Assembly: GCA_964496595.1 (NCBI GenBank) | Contig: CAZCAI010000002.1 | Coordinates: 1-64,000, forward strand | DNA length: 64,000 nucleotides | Source of the DNA: JAAAOZ01 sp964496595 | GTDB lineage: Bacteria; Chloroflexota; Anaerolineae; B4-G1; SLSP01 | Direction: 5' to 3' | Part shown: positions 42,566 to 51,216 of the stretch, piece after piece | Position numbering within the stretch: position 1 is the stretch's first letter | How the letters are laid out: each line of letters starts with the position of its first letter | Made by a program: the position numbers and the translations under genes | The notes under the pieces: model-generated | The model's database searches: none | Told to the model about the DNA's origin: nothing | What the model saw: the letters and a program-made list of their open reading frames with translations, nothing else

Positions 42566-43297
42566 GTGGATCAGATCAGCGATAAAGCCGCCTCACGAGG
42601 GAATCCTTCCTTTGTATGGCGCGCAGGACAAGAGCGGCGATTTCAGTTAGTTCGCCAGCACATCGATCTCCACGGCAAGGCGATTTTGGATGTGGGATGT
42701 GGCGTGGGGATGTACACCAACGCCTTCTCCCGGCACTCGCCCCACGTCTACGGCGTCGAGATCGAGGGCGAGCGCGCTCAGGAAGCCCGCGACCGCGCGC
42801 GCGCCGTGATGCAAGCCGTGGGCGAGGCGCTTCCCTTCGCCAGCCACGCCTTCGACGTGACCTTCTCCCACGAGGTGCTGGAGCACGTCGCCGATGACCG
42901 GCGCTGCGCCCGCGAGATGGTCCGCGTCACCCGGCCCGGCGGAAACATCGTGATCTTCGTGCCCAATCGGCTCTACCTCTTCGAGACGCACGGCATCTAC
43001 TGGCGCGGACGTTATCACTTCGGCAACAAGCCGCTGGTCAACTGGCTGCCCGATCCCCTGCGCGACCGCCTCGCCCCCCACGTCCGCGCGTACACCGCCG
43101 CCGACCTGCGCCGCCTGTTCCGCGATCTGCCCGTGCGCGTGCGCGTCCACACCCAGATCTACCCCGGCTACGATAATATCGTCGCGCGACGCCCGCGGCT
43201 GGGCCAACTGCTGCGCCGGCTGACCTATGAGATGGAGCGCACACCGCTGCGGCATTTTGGGCTGTCCCATTTCCTCGTGTTGGATGTGCTCAAGTGA
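42566..43297 (+). CDS. Class I SAM-dependent methyltransferase
   Basis: A 243-aa methyltransferase with motif I ILDVGCGVGMYTNAF near residues 40-54, the acidic loop EIEGERAQEA, motif post-I GEALPFASHAFDVTFSHEVLEHV and a typical Methyltransf_11 layout. The C-terminal part (HVRAYTAADLRRLFRDL) is seen in lipid, quinone or sugar O-methyltransferases; the substrate is unknown. GTG at 42566 is chosen because AAGGAG lies 6 bases upstream and a good promoter precedes it. A longer frame starting at 42317 would read through repeat C. Confidence 0.83.
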   Translation: MDQISDKAASRGNPSFVWRAGQERRFQLVRQHIDLHGKAILDVGCGVGMYTNAFSRHSPHVYGVEIEGERAQEARDRARAVMQAVGEALPFASHAFDVTFSHEVLEHVADDRRCAREMVRVTRPGGNIVIFVPNRLYLFETHGIYWRGRYHFGNKPLVNWLPDPLRDRLAPHVRAYTAADLRRLFRDLPVRVRVHTQIYPGYDNIVARRPRLGQLLRRLTYEMERTPLRHFGLSHFLVLDVLK

Positions 43298-43335
43298 AAA
43301 ACTTCTCACGCACCCTTTAGGTCTAACTTCCGAAC

Positions 43336-43352
43336 AACCTCTAAGGTTTTTT
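43336..43352 (+). terminator. Weak hairpin terminator after the methyltransferase gene
   Basis: AACCT (43336-43340) and AGGTT (43344-43348) with a CTA loop are followed by TTTTG. The stem is short, so the site is weak; its AACCT/AGGTT arms resemble the tips of repeat A. Confidence 0.4.
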
Positions 43353-43359
43353 GAGGAAC

Positions 43360-43398
43360 GAGCAAAAATTTGGTGACGGCTCGTCCAAGTTAGGGCCA
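43360..43398 (-). repeat. Repeat B, copy 4 (inverted, partial)
   Basis: On the minus strand, CCCTAACTTGGACGAGCCGT followed by CACCAAATTTT matches the first half of repeat B; the second half is missing. It lies just upstream of the purB leader. Confidence 0.55.
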
Positions 43399-43411
43399 CG
43401 AGAAACATCTT

Positions 43412-43437
43412 TTAACTTGCAACTTGCAACTTGCAAC
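43412..43437 (+). repeat. 7-bp tandem repeat ACTTGCA upstream of purB
   Basis: Three exact tandem copies of ACTTGCA followed by a partial fourth end about 30 bp before the purB start codon. Confidence 0.7.
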
Positions 43438-43465
43438 CTATAACTCATTTTTTCAGGAGATACCC

Positions 43466-44878
43466 ATGCCTGATCCCTATGTCTCACCCTTTACGTGGCG
43501 CTACGGCTCCGAGGCGATGCGCGAGATCTGGAGCGAGCGCACTAAGCGCCGCTGGTGGCGTCGCATCTGGGTCGCGCTGGCCCGCGTACAATCGCGCTTC
43601 GGGGCGGTGACCGAGGCGCAGGCGGCCGATCTCGCCGCGCATCAAGATGAGGTCGATTTGGCGCGCTCCTTAGAGATCGAGGCGGAGATCCACCACGACC
43701 TGATGGCCGAGGTGCGCGCCTACGCCGCGCAATGCCCCGTCGGCGGCGGGATCATCCACGCGGGCGCCACCTCGATGGATGTGAAGGACAACGCGACGAT
43801 CTTACAGATGCAGCGCGCCTTGGATTTGATCATCGAGCAATTAGCAGAGCTGCTCGCCGCCTTCGCTGATCAGATCCACCGCTGGGCCGATACGCCCTGC
43901 ATGGGCTTCACCCACCTCCAGCCCGCCGAGCCGACCACCGTCGGCTATCGCCTGGCCGGCTACGCCCAGGATTTTCTAGAGGATCACCGGGCGCTGACGC
44001 GCCTGCGAGAAGAGCTGCGCGGCAAGGGCTTCAAGGGCGCGGTGGGGACCTCGGCCTCGTACGCGATGCTGCTGCCGGACGAGGTGACGCCCGCCGAATT
44101 CGAGCGCGCGGTGATGGACGAGTTGAGCCTGCGGACGTGGGCGGTCGCCAACCAGACCTACCCCCGCCGGCAGGATTGGGCCGTGCTCTCCGCACTGGCC
44201 GGGCTGGGCAGCGCGGCCTATCGCTTCGCGCTCGACCTGCGCCTGCTCCAGAATCCCACCATCGGTGAGTGGTCGGAGCCGTTTGGCAGCCGCCAGGTCG
44301 GCTCCTCGGCGATGCCGTTCAAGCGCAATCCCATCCGCGCGGAGAAGATCGATAGCCTGGCACGCTATCTGGCGCAACTGCCGCGCGTCGCCTGGGATAA
44401 CGCGGCCCACTCCGCGCTGGAGCGCACGTTAGATGATTCGGCCAATCGGCGCGTGATTTTGCCCCAAGCGTTCCTCGTCGCCGACGAGGTGTTGCGCGTG
44501 ACGATCCAATTAGTAAGCGACCTGCGGGTCGACGAGCGCGCTATCCAACACACCTTGGAAACCTACGGCCCTTTCGCCGCCATCGAGCCGCTGCTGATGC
44601 GCCTGCTGCAGGCCGGCGCCGACCGCCAGGCGATGCACGAGACGTTGCGCGCGATCGCGATGCAGGCGTGGGAGGAGATCGAGGCCGGGAAGCCCAACCC
44701 GCTGCCGGAGCTACTCGCCGCCGCGCCGGAGATCACGGCGCACCTCCCGCCGGAGCAGATCCGCGCCGCGTTAGACGCGCACGCCTATGTCGGGGACGCG
44801 CCCCAGCGCGCTCGGACATTGGCGGCTCACATCCAATCACATCTTGCCAAAACGGAAGCCCTCCAAGACAACTTATGA
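43466..44878 (+). CDS. purB: Adenylosuccinate lyase
   Basis: A 470-aa enzyme of the fumarase/aspartase superfamily, catalysing two steps of purine synthesis (SAICAR to AICAR, and adenylosuccinate to AMP). The signature loop GSSAMPFKRNP, with the catalytic Ser, lies near residue 275. GGGIIHAGATSMDVKDNA and the conserved THLQPAEPTTVGYRL (catalytic His) are present. The ATG at 43466 follows TTCAGGAGATACCC. The sequence is somewhat longer than B. subtilis PurB (about 430), closer to archaeal and deep-branching forms. Confidence 0.92.
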   Translation: MPDPYVSPFTWRYGSEAMREIWSERTKRRWWRRIWVALARVQSRFGAVTEAQAADLAAHQDEVDLARSLEIEAEIHHDLMAEVRAYAAQCPVGGGIIHAGATSMDVKDNATILQMQRALDLIIEQLAELLAAFADQIHRWADTPCMGFTHLQPAEPTTVGYRLAGYAQDFLEDHRALTRLREELRGKGFKGAVGTSASYAMLLPDEVTPAEFERAVMDELSLRTWAVANQTYPRRQDWAVLSALAGLGSAAYRFALDLRLLQNPTIGEWSEPFGSRQVGSSAMPFKRNPIRAEKIDSLARYLAQLPRVAWDNAAHSALERTLDDSANRRVILPQAFLVADEVLRVTIQLVSDLRVDERAIQHTLETYGPFAAIEPLLMRLLQAGADRQAMHETLRAIAMQAWEEIEAGKPNPLPELLAAAPEITAHLPPEQIRAALDAHAYVGDAPQRARTLAAHIQSHLAKTEALQDNL

Positions 44879-44984
44879 TCCGGCCTTGGATGACACGATC
44901 CCAACGCCTATCGAGAGGGCGGGGGCAGCGGGGTCTGCCTCTGCACCACACTTTTCGAAGCGCCCTACTGTGAGGACTTCGACT

Positions 44985-46085
44985 TTGAACATCCTGCTGA
45001 TCGCGCCCTATTTCGGCGGCAGCCATCGCGCTTGGGCGGGGGGCTACGCCCGGCACAGCCGCCATCGCGTCGAGGTGCTACGCCTACCCGCGCGCTTCTG
45101 GAAGTGGCGGATGCAGGGCGGCGCGGTCACGTTGGCCGCACGCGCGCGCAAACTTTCTACCAAACCGGATCTACTGTTGACCACGGATATGCTCAACCTA
45201 CCCGCCTTCTTGGGCCTGAGCCGCGATAGGCTAAGCGATGTGCCGGTAGCGCTCTACTGCCACGAAAATCAACTCACCTACCCGATGCCGCCCGGCGAGA
45301 AGCGCGATCTCACCTACGCCATGATCAACTGGCTTTCGATGTTGGCGGCGGATCGGGTCTTCTTCAATTCCGCGTATCATCGGGCAGATTGGTTCAAGGC
45401 GCTGCCGCGCTTCCTCAAGCACTTCCATGATTTCAAGCACGTGCATCGGATTGCGGCGGTGGAGGCCAAGTCCGCCGTCCTGCCCGTCGGCTGCGACCTG
45501 GCGCGCCTGGATCGCGCCCGGCCCGAGACCTACCCCAACGCCGCCGGCCCACCCATCATCCTGTGGAATCAACGGTGGGAGTACGACAAAGCGCCCGCCG
45601 TCTTCTTCCGCGCGCTGGACGCCTTAGTCGCCGAGGGGATCGAGTTTCGCGTTGCGCTGGCGGGCAGCAACGTCCGCCAGCAGCCGGAGGAGTTCGAGGC
45701 GACGCAGGAGCGCCTGGGCGCGCGGGTGATCCACTACGGGCGCGCCGACGCGGCAGATTACGCGCAGCTCCTCTGGGCTTCGGACATCGTCGTCAGCACC
45801 GCGCGCCACGAATTCTTCGGCATCGCCGTGGTGGAGGCGATGTCCGCCGGCTGCTTCCCCGTACTGCCGCATCGCCTGGTCTATCCAGAGCTTGTGCCGC
45901 CCGCGCATCACGCCCGCTGTCTCTACGCGAATTTCGAGGAGTTGGTCTCTCGCCTGCGATGGGCCATCCACGAGGTCGCAGCGGCGCGCGCCCTCGCCTC
46001 CGAGCTGCGGACCTCGATGGCAAAATTCGATTGGGCTACGATGGCGCCGCGCTACGATGACACCTTCGAGACTGTGCCTGGATAG
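44985..46085 (+). CDS. Glycosyltransferase of the DUF3524/GTDC1 (tRNA-queuosine mannosyltransferase-like) family
   Basis: A 366-aa GT-B glycosyltransferase. The N-terminal motif ILLIAPYFGGSHRAWAGGYA and TTDMLNLPAFLGL, followed by ALYCHENQLTYP, match the DUF3524 domain of GTDC1 proteins, whose vertebrate member (QTMAN) mannosylates queuosine in tRNA-Asp. The C-terminal nucleotide-sugar domain has ILWNQRWEYDKAP and STARHEFFGIAVVEAMSAGCFPVLP. The start is TTG at 44985 behind TGAGGA; GTG at 44970 is the alternative. It begins about 100 bp after purB and may be co-transcribed. The role in bacteria is not established. Confidence 0.78.
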   Translation: MNILLIAPYFGGSHRAWAGGYARHSRHRVEVLRLPARFWKWRMQGGAVTLAARARKLSTKPDLLLTTDMLNLPAFLGLSRDRLSDVPVALYCHENQLTYPMPPGEKRDLTYAMINWLSMLAADRVFFNSAYHRADWFKALPRFLKHFHDFKHVHRIAAVEAKSAVLPVGCDLARLDRARPETYPNAAGPPIILWNQRWEYDKAPAVFFRALDALVAEGIEFRVALAGSNVRQQPEEFEATQERLGARVIHYGRADAADYAQLLWASDIVVSTARHEFFGIAVVEAMSAGCFPVLPHRLVYPELVPPAHHARCLYANFEELVSRLRWAIHEVAAARALASELRTSMAKFDWATMAPRYDDTFETVPG

Positions 46086-46117
46086 TTGAATCCAAGAAAG
46101 CAAACGAAGTCGGGTCT

Positions 46118-46275
46118 TTTGGATTTTGCCGGGCAATCTCCTCAGTAGCCCTAAAAGCAGCCAAGAATTGCGTGTTTGTGGGGATTACAGACCTTTCTTG
46201 CGTCGCTCCTGGGTTGCAGGTGGGGGGCGCAATAGCGCTTGACGATTGCACCCGACGAATTCCTGAAGAGCCACG
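46118..46275 (-). repeat. Repeat C, copy 2 (inverted)
   Basis: On the minus strand it begins CTTCAGGAATTCGTCGGGTG and ends TTGCCCGGCAAAATCC; the core reads AAACACGCAATTCTTGGCTG and TTTTAGGGCTACTGAGGAG. It covers part of the 446-bp gene-free stretch 46086-46531. The rest of that stretch holds an imperfect hairpin (GGGACA near 46293, TGTCCC near 46317) and AT-rich DNA. Confidence 0.65.
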
Positions 46276-46531
46276 AAGTCAAAGTTGATGTGCGGGACAG
46301 CGCAGCTTCGTGGAGCTTGTCCCCTGGGAACTGCTTCATTTATACCTTCATACCTTCTTCTAATCTCTCTTCGATAACTTGATTTTTCCGCAAGCCATTC
46401 TATACTACCATCTCAGTGCGAGTGAATCCAAGCGATATATCTCCATCAGCTTATGGTAATCATGCAAATCGTGACGGGAGTAAGCGCCTGATATGTGGAT
46501 GGTTAAACTTGTCAATCGCCCAGGATAGGAC

Positions 46532-47206
46532 ATGAGAAAAGCAACACTTTTGGCTCTGGCGGGGATTTTCATTGTCGGTGTGCTCGTAGGGTTTCTGGCT
46601 ACAGCAACGTTACCCGATCTGGCCTTAGTCAATCTCTATCAACAGTGGGGCTTTTTGGGCCTGATCGGGCGCGTGGCCATCGCCCTGATGCTGTTGGGAA
46701 TTCCCCTTACTTATACCGCGTGGATCATTGGTGGTATCGTTCAGATATCGCGACCCCACCAGCCTACGGAAAATGAGAGATTATCGGAGCTTCCAGAAGG
46801 ACAAGGAGAGTATCAGCATGTTCTGGTGCCTGCCGGTGGAGGGCCACATGCTTTGCTGGGCCTCCGACTGGCGACAAAACTCACCAACGGCACGGCCAAA
46901 CACGTCACTTTGTTTCGCGTCATTCCTCCCGCTTCAGAATCAGAGATTTCTGATCAACAATACCGACTACAACAGATAGTTGAAAAGAATCTCGGGCCAG
47001 AGTACAAAATTGATATTCGTGTGCGCGTCAATGATTCAGTCATCCATGCTATTCGCGATGAAGTTCGCACCGGGGACTATGATCTTCTCGTCATAGGCGC
47101 CTCGAATCGTTCCACCATTGCATCGCTGCTATTTGGCACGATCCCAGATGTGTTGGGTGAACAGATCACTTGCCCAATCCTGGTCGTGCGCGCGGGGACG
47201 TCATGA
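46532..47206 (+). CDS. Membrane-anchored universal stress protein
   Basis: A 224-aa protein: two N-terminal membrane helices (residues 4-25, and 43-72 including GRVAIALMLLGIPLTYTAWIIG), then a USP domain from about 92 (YQHVLVPAGGGPHALLGLRLATKL) to 221. The last USP segment, DLLVIGASNRSTIASLLFGTIPDVLGEQITCPILVVR, keeps the first glycine but not the second of the G-x2-G-x9-G(S/T) ATP motif, so ATP binding is doubtful. It is the first gene of an island in which other USP-like domains are fused to transporters. The start follows AGGATAGGAC. Confidence 0.82.
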   Translation: MRKATLLALAGIFIVGVLVGFLATATLPDLALVNLYQQWGFLGLIGRVAIALMLLGIPLTYTAWIIGGIVQISRPHQPTENERLSELPEGQGEYQHVLVPAGGGPHALLGLRLATKLTNGTAKHVTLFRVIPPASESEISDQQYRLQQIVEKNLGPEYKIDIRVRVNDSVIHAIRDEVRTGDYDLLVIGASNRSTIASLLFGTIPDVLGEQITCPILVVRAGTS

Positions 47207-47368
47207 CCTGGCTGGCATCTCTTATCTTTTTTATTTGGCCAGTCTCTCCTGATCACAACGATGAAAGCCAGCGGGGGTTCGCTGTGTAGGCAGGAAATGT
47301 GCAACAGTAGAACTGCATGTTTTACCTCGCTAAACTATCGCTCATAGTATTCTGCGAAAGGAGAAATT

Positions 47369-49189
47369 TTGACACTAGAACAGGGCCTTGTCTATGCCGT
47401 CATTGTGCTGACACTGACGATGCTTGCGCTGCAGATCTGGCGCTATGATATGGTGGCGCTTATCGGTATGTTGTTGCTTGAGTTTATAGGGGCGGTCTCT
47501 GTCGAGGAAGCTCTGGGTGGGTACGGCCATTCCGCCATCGTGACCATCGCGGTGGTGCTGGTTGTCAGTCGCGGTCTGCAGAACACGGGCGTGGCCGATA
47601 TGTTTGTTAAGTGGATGTCGGTTGCCGGGAAACGTCTAGCTGCGCAACTGGCTATGCTGTGCACCCTGGTGGTCCTCAGCTCCGCCTTTATGAACAATCT
47701 CGCGGCCCTGGCTCTCTTTATTCCGGTGGCTGTGCGGATCGCCAGAAAAAACAATCACGCTACCTCACTGTATTTGCTGCCGATGGCATTCAGTTCTCAC
47801 TTTGGGGGTCTGATCACACTCATCGGAACGCCGGAAAACCTGATCGTCTCCGCGCTGCGGGTTGAGCACGGCGGGGAACACTTTGACATGTTCGCGTTCG
47901 CCCCGGTGGGGATTGCGATCTCGGTGGTGGGGGTCGCGTTCATCACATTCCTTGGCTGGCGCCTCATTCCAAAGCGCGAGGGTGAGACGTCAGCGCAGGA
48001 TAGCGTTCAGAACGTGGACTTTGTGACAGAAGTGCAAGTTCCCCCTGAGTCTGCATTAACCGGCCAGAAGTTGCGTAATCTGAAGTCACTCACCGATGCC
48101 GATCTGTGGGTCGTTGCCATTATACGCGATGGGAAACGTATCTCCTCACCCAAGGGAAACGATAAAATACGGGCGGGTGACATCCTTCTGGTGCGCGCCG
48201 AAGCCGCGGCCCTGCGGCAGTTCGCCTACGATACGGCCGTTGTATATCCGGAGTGCAAGCCACTTGAGTGCCCGAAGGAGAACGGCCGCGAGCGCACCGA
48301 TGGCTGGGAGCAACTCAAGGCCAGCCTGCACGCTGACGATGTTGAGATTGCCGAAGTCATCGTTGCTCCAGGCTCGATGACCATAGGGAAGACTGCGCGT
48401 GACCTTAATCTGCGCGCGCGTTACGGCATCAATCTCCTGGCCATATCGCGGGCTGACGAAAACTTGCACTCTTCTGTGGGAACAACCCCCCTGAAATCCA
48501 GTGATGTGCTACTGGTGCAAGCACATCATGAAGAAATGGCAGAAACACTGAAGACGCTGGGATTCATACCGTTGACGCAACAAGAAATTCACCTGCAGCC
48601 ACACAACACAGTCCTGGGATTGGCTATCTTCCTGGCCGCACTTCTCAGCGCAAGTTTTGGAATCCTATCGGTGCCCATCGCAATGACCGCGGCCGCTATC
48701 GCAATGGTGATCACGGGGCTTGTATCCTTGCACGAAGCCTACCAGAGCGTCGAGTGGCCGATCATTGTGCTGCTGGGCGCGATGTTGTCGATGGGAGCCG
48801 CCCTGCAAAACACCGGCGGGGATCAATTCATCGCCGATCAGATTTTGCGGGCCGCCGGTTTTCTCTCGCCCCCCATGCTCCTGATCGTCGTCCTGCTGGT
48901 AACGATGATTCTTTCCGACATCGTGAACAACGCGGCCGCCGTTGTGCTGATGGGATCGATCGCGATCAGCGTAGCGCAGGGCCTGGGCGTCTCGACCGAT
49001 CCGTTTCTCGTGGCCGTTGCGGTGGGCGGTTCCTGCGCCTTTCTGACGCCCATTGGTCATGAAGCGAATGTCCTGGTTTTTGAGGCCGGTGGGTACGAGT
49101 TCGGTGACTACTGGCGGCTGGGTCTACCGCTCGAACTGCTGATTACAGCCGTCACCATCCCCGTTTTGCTTTGGGTCTGGCCGCTCTAA
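47369..49189 (+). CDS. SLC13-type permease with two RCK_C (TrkA-C) domains
   Basis: A 606-aa anion/dicarboxylate or sulfate-type transporter of the SLC13/DASS superfamily. An N-terminal transport half (1-205) carries FMNNLAALALFIPVAVRI and GGLITLIGTPENLIVS. Two cytosolic RCK_C domains follow at about 215-295 and 315-395 (ESALTGQKLRNLKSLTDADL, and PGSMTIGKTARDLNLRARYG). The second transport half (410-606) has MTMILSDIVNNAAAVVLMG and FLTPIGHEANVLVF. The start is TTG at 47369 with GAAAGGAG upstream. The substrate could be sulfate, a dicarboxylate or arsenite-like anions; the sequence alone does not decide. Confidence 0.87.
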   Translation: MTLEQGLVYAVIVLTLTMLALQIWRYDMVALIGMLLLEFIGAVSVEEALGGYGHSAIVTIAVVLVVSRGLQNTGVADMFVKWMSVAGKRLAAQLAMLCTLVVLSSAFMNNLAALALFIPVAVRIARKNNHATSLYLLPMAFSSHFGGLITLIGTPENLIVSALRVEHGGEHFDMFAFAPVGIAISVVGVAFITFLGWRLIPKREGETSAQDSVQNVDFVTEVQVPPESALTGQKLRNLKSLTDADLWVVAIIRDGKRISSPKGNDKIRAGDILLVRAEAAALRQFAYDTAVVYPECKPLECPKENGRERTDGWEQLKASLHADDVEIAEVIVAPGSMTIGKTARDLNLRARYGINLLAISRADENLHSSVGTTPLKSSDVLLVQAHHEEMAETLKTLGFIPLTQQEIHLQPHNTVLGLAIFLAALLSASFGILSVPIAMTAAAIAMVITGLVSLHEAYQSVEWPIIVLLGAMLSMGAALQNTGGDQFIADQILRAAGFLSPPMLLIVVLLVTMILSDIVNNAAAVVLMGSIAISVAQGLGVSTDPFLVAVAVGGSCAFLTPIGHEANVLVFEAGGYEFGDYWRLGLPLELLITAVTIPVLLWVWPL

Positions 49190-49229
49190 TCATGCGGGCG
49201 CTACTGAAAATATATACTTACGCCTGATG

Positions 49230-49258
49230 TTGTATAAATGATCAAAGTGAGTTATAGT
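49230..49258 (+). promoter_or_regulatory. Promoter of the first VIT-like gene
   Basis: TTGTAT (49230-49235), a 17-bp spacer and TATAGT (49253-49258), about 48 bp upstream of the ATG at 49307. Confidence 0.5.
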
Positions 49259-49306
49259 ACAGTTTGATTTTAGAGAGAACAGGAGAATAAGAGAACAGAG
49301 GAAGTT

Positions 49307-50014
49307 ATGGAAGATACTTACGCAAATGATCATGAGGAGGACGATAGTATCGCTGACGAGCCGCTAGAAATACGCCCAGATTTGGCGCCTCAGGGACGGC
49401 GTTGGTACAAACTTCCGCCTTCGTTGAGGGCGCGGCTTCGACAGGGGCATGAATACATCGAGATCTCGGGAGTTGCCGAGATTGCGCGGCGGGCATTTGG
49501 GAAAAACGCCTTCGATGGAGTGTTGACTATGATGGGGGTGGTGATGGGCAGCTTTGTGGTGGGGATAGAAGACCCTGCCGTCATCATCATCTCCGGCATC
49601 TCAACCTCTGTGGCCCTGGGCATCTCCGGCGGATGGGGCGCTCAACTCTCCGAGTCGGCTGAACGGCGCCTTGATATCATTAAACTCGAAAAAATAATGT
49701 TGACTCCGCTGACCGAGACAAAGATCGGCCATGCATCTCGTATGGCCGTGTGGGTCGTCACCGCTGTAGATGGTCTGTCTCCCTTCCTCTCGGCTTTCTT
49801 CGTTGTCATACCTTTCTTTTTAACGCCACTCTTACCCACTATTGACTATGCTTATTATGCCTCGATGGGCATGGCCCTTGTCACCCTCTTCGTGCTGGGC
49901 ATCTACTTAGCCTACGTCGGTCATGAAGATAAGGTAAAGTTTGGTATTAAGACGATGATCGCCGGTATCGTCGCGATCATTGTCAGTTTTAGCCTTGAGC
50001 TATTGACACCGTAG
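49307..50014 (+). CDS. VIT1/CCC1-like (TIGR00267-type) membrane protein, copy 1
   Basis: A 235-aa protein with a hydrophilic acidic N-terminus (1-45) and about five membrane helices. EIARRAFGKNAFDGVLTMMGVVMGSF resembles the first helix of Ccc1/VIT iron-manganese transporters, where a conserved Asp and Gly-rich turn mark the cation path. The rest (SRMAVWVVTAVDGLSPFLSAFFVVIPFFL) matches the archaeal TIGR00267 group. The predicted role is divalent metal export or sequestration, not proven. A second copy follows 109 bp downstream. Confidence 0.73.
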   Translation: MEDTYANDHEEDDSIADEPLEIRPDLAPQGRRWYKLPPSLRARLRQGHEYIEISGVAEIARRAFGKNAFDGVLTMMGVVMGSFVVGIEDPAVIIISGISTSVALGISGGWGAQLSESAERRLDIIKLEKIMLTPLTETKIGHASRMAVWVVTAVDGLSPFLSAFFVVIPFFLTPLLPTIDYAYYASMGMALVTLFVLGIYLAYVGHEDKVKFGIKTMIAGIVAIIVSFSLELLTP

Positions 50015-50123
50015 AGGCGTCGCGAGGACTTTACTTTGGCATGGATCTCATTGGCGCTTAATTGTGGCTTAATCGGAGACGCTGAACCGGAGATATTTAT
50101 ACGTAGCGTAAAAAGGGTCAGAG

Positions 50124-50726
50124 ATGAAACATTTCTTCATTAGAAGGTTTAAGATATGGCGTGAATACATCAAGATCTCAGGGGCCGGAGAGATTGCGCG
50201 GCGCGCATTTGTGAATAACTCATTCGATGGGGTGCTGACCATGGTAGGGGTAGTGATGGGAAGCTTCGTGGCCGGCATTAAGGATCCCAACGCGGTATTC
50301 ATCACCGGTCTATCGACGGCGTTCGCGGTTGGAATTTCCGGTTTGTGGGGATCCTACCTTATCGAGGCAGCCGAGCAACGTCACGCGATAGTTGTCCTGG
50401 AAAAGCAACTTATGAGGCCGCTTAATAAGACGAGAATCGACCGCGCGGGCCATGTTGCCGTGTGGTACGTCTCCATTGTTAACGGAGTATCGCCTTTCCT
50501 TGCCGCTTTGATTATCATCATACCTTTTCTTCTTGTCCCGCTCTTGTCCCACATTGACTATGCCTATTACACGTCCCTTGTGCTGGCGCTGATATCCCTC
50601 TTTGGCCTCGGCGTCTACCTGGCTCAAATTTCTCACGCGAGCAAGTTCCGGTTTGGCATCAGGGCTATGATCGCCGGTATTATCTCGATTGCGGTTGGCT
50701 TCGGCATCGAGTTGGTCACCTCGTAG
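50124..50726 (+). CDS. VIT1/CCC1-like (TIGR00267-type) membrane protein, copy 2
   Basis: A 200-aa paralogue of the preceding gene, aligned from YIKISGAGEIARRAFVNNSFDGVLTMVGVVMGSF to GIELVTS but without the acidic N-terminal extension. Identity appears well above half over the membrane part. The tandem arrangement suggests duplication; both keep the DGVLTM motif. The ATG at 50124 is preceded by GGTCAGAG, a weak ribosome site. Confidence 0.72.
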   Translation: MKHFFIRRFKIWREYIKISGAGEIARRAFVNNSFDGVLTMVGVVMGSFVAGIKDPNAVFITGLSTAFAVGISGLWGSYLIEAAEQRHAIVVLEKQLMRPLNKTRIDRAGHVAVWYVSIVNGVSPFLAALIIIIPFLLVPLLSHIDYAYYTSLVLALISLFGLGVYLAQISHASKFRFGIRAMIAGIISIAVGFGIELVTS

Positions 50727-50839
50727 GCGGAGCGCTGATAGCGTGATTCGGTTTTCAATTCTCCGGCTACATAGTTTGTATAGAGTTCGTCTTACTCATA
50801 GAATGACAGTAGCGTTCATCTGATAAATGTTATTTTGGC

Positions 50840-50978
50840 TCTTCAGGAATTCGCCGGGTGCAATCGCACCCATACCCCCCCCGCGACCTCGTAACAACGC
50901 AGAAAAAGTCTGTGGGTTCCACAAACACACAAATCTTCGCTATTTTTAGGGCGACTGAGCGAGCTATCCGGCAAAATC
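50840..50978 (+). repeat. Repeat C, copy 3
   Basis: It begins CTTCAGGAATTCGCCGGGTG and ends GCTATCCGGCAAAATCG, with an AAACACACAAATC core and TTTTTAGGGCGACTGAGCG. It lies in the 490-bp interval 50727-51216, upstream of the Ca2+ ATPase gene. Confidence 0.68.
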
Positions 50979-51021
50979 GTTACCGTCACAAAGTCTTCGC
51001 CACCTGGCCCCCTGGCTCCGA

Positions 51022-51067
51022 GGGGATTGCTAATCCCCGCCTAACCGCCGGATTTAGCAATCCGGCG
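51022..51067. repeat. Two palindromes of repeat F upstream of the Ca2+ ATPase gene
   Basis: GGGGATTGCTAATCCCC (51022-51038) and a 9-bp stem CGCCGGATT / AATCCGGCG with a TAGC loop (51046-51067) lie next to each other. Both share the GGATT-AGC-AATCC core of repeat F. Confidence 0.68.
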
Positions 51068-51216
51068 AGAGCCTGGCACGACATGGCGAATACTTTGAGA
51101 TACAAGCCAAAATCCAAAAGTTCCGTTATTTTTAACAAGGTTACCTCGCTGTTTATGGAGTAGTAGCCTCAGTTCCGTCATATAATCCAAATATAATCAA
51201 AAAGGAGAAACAAGTT

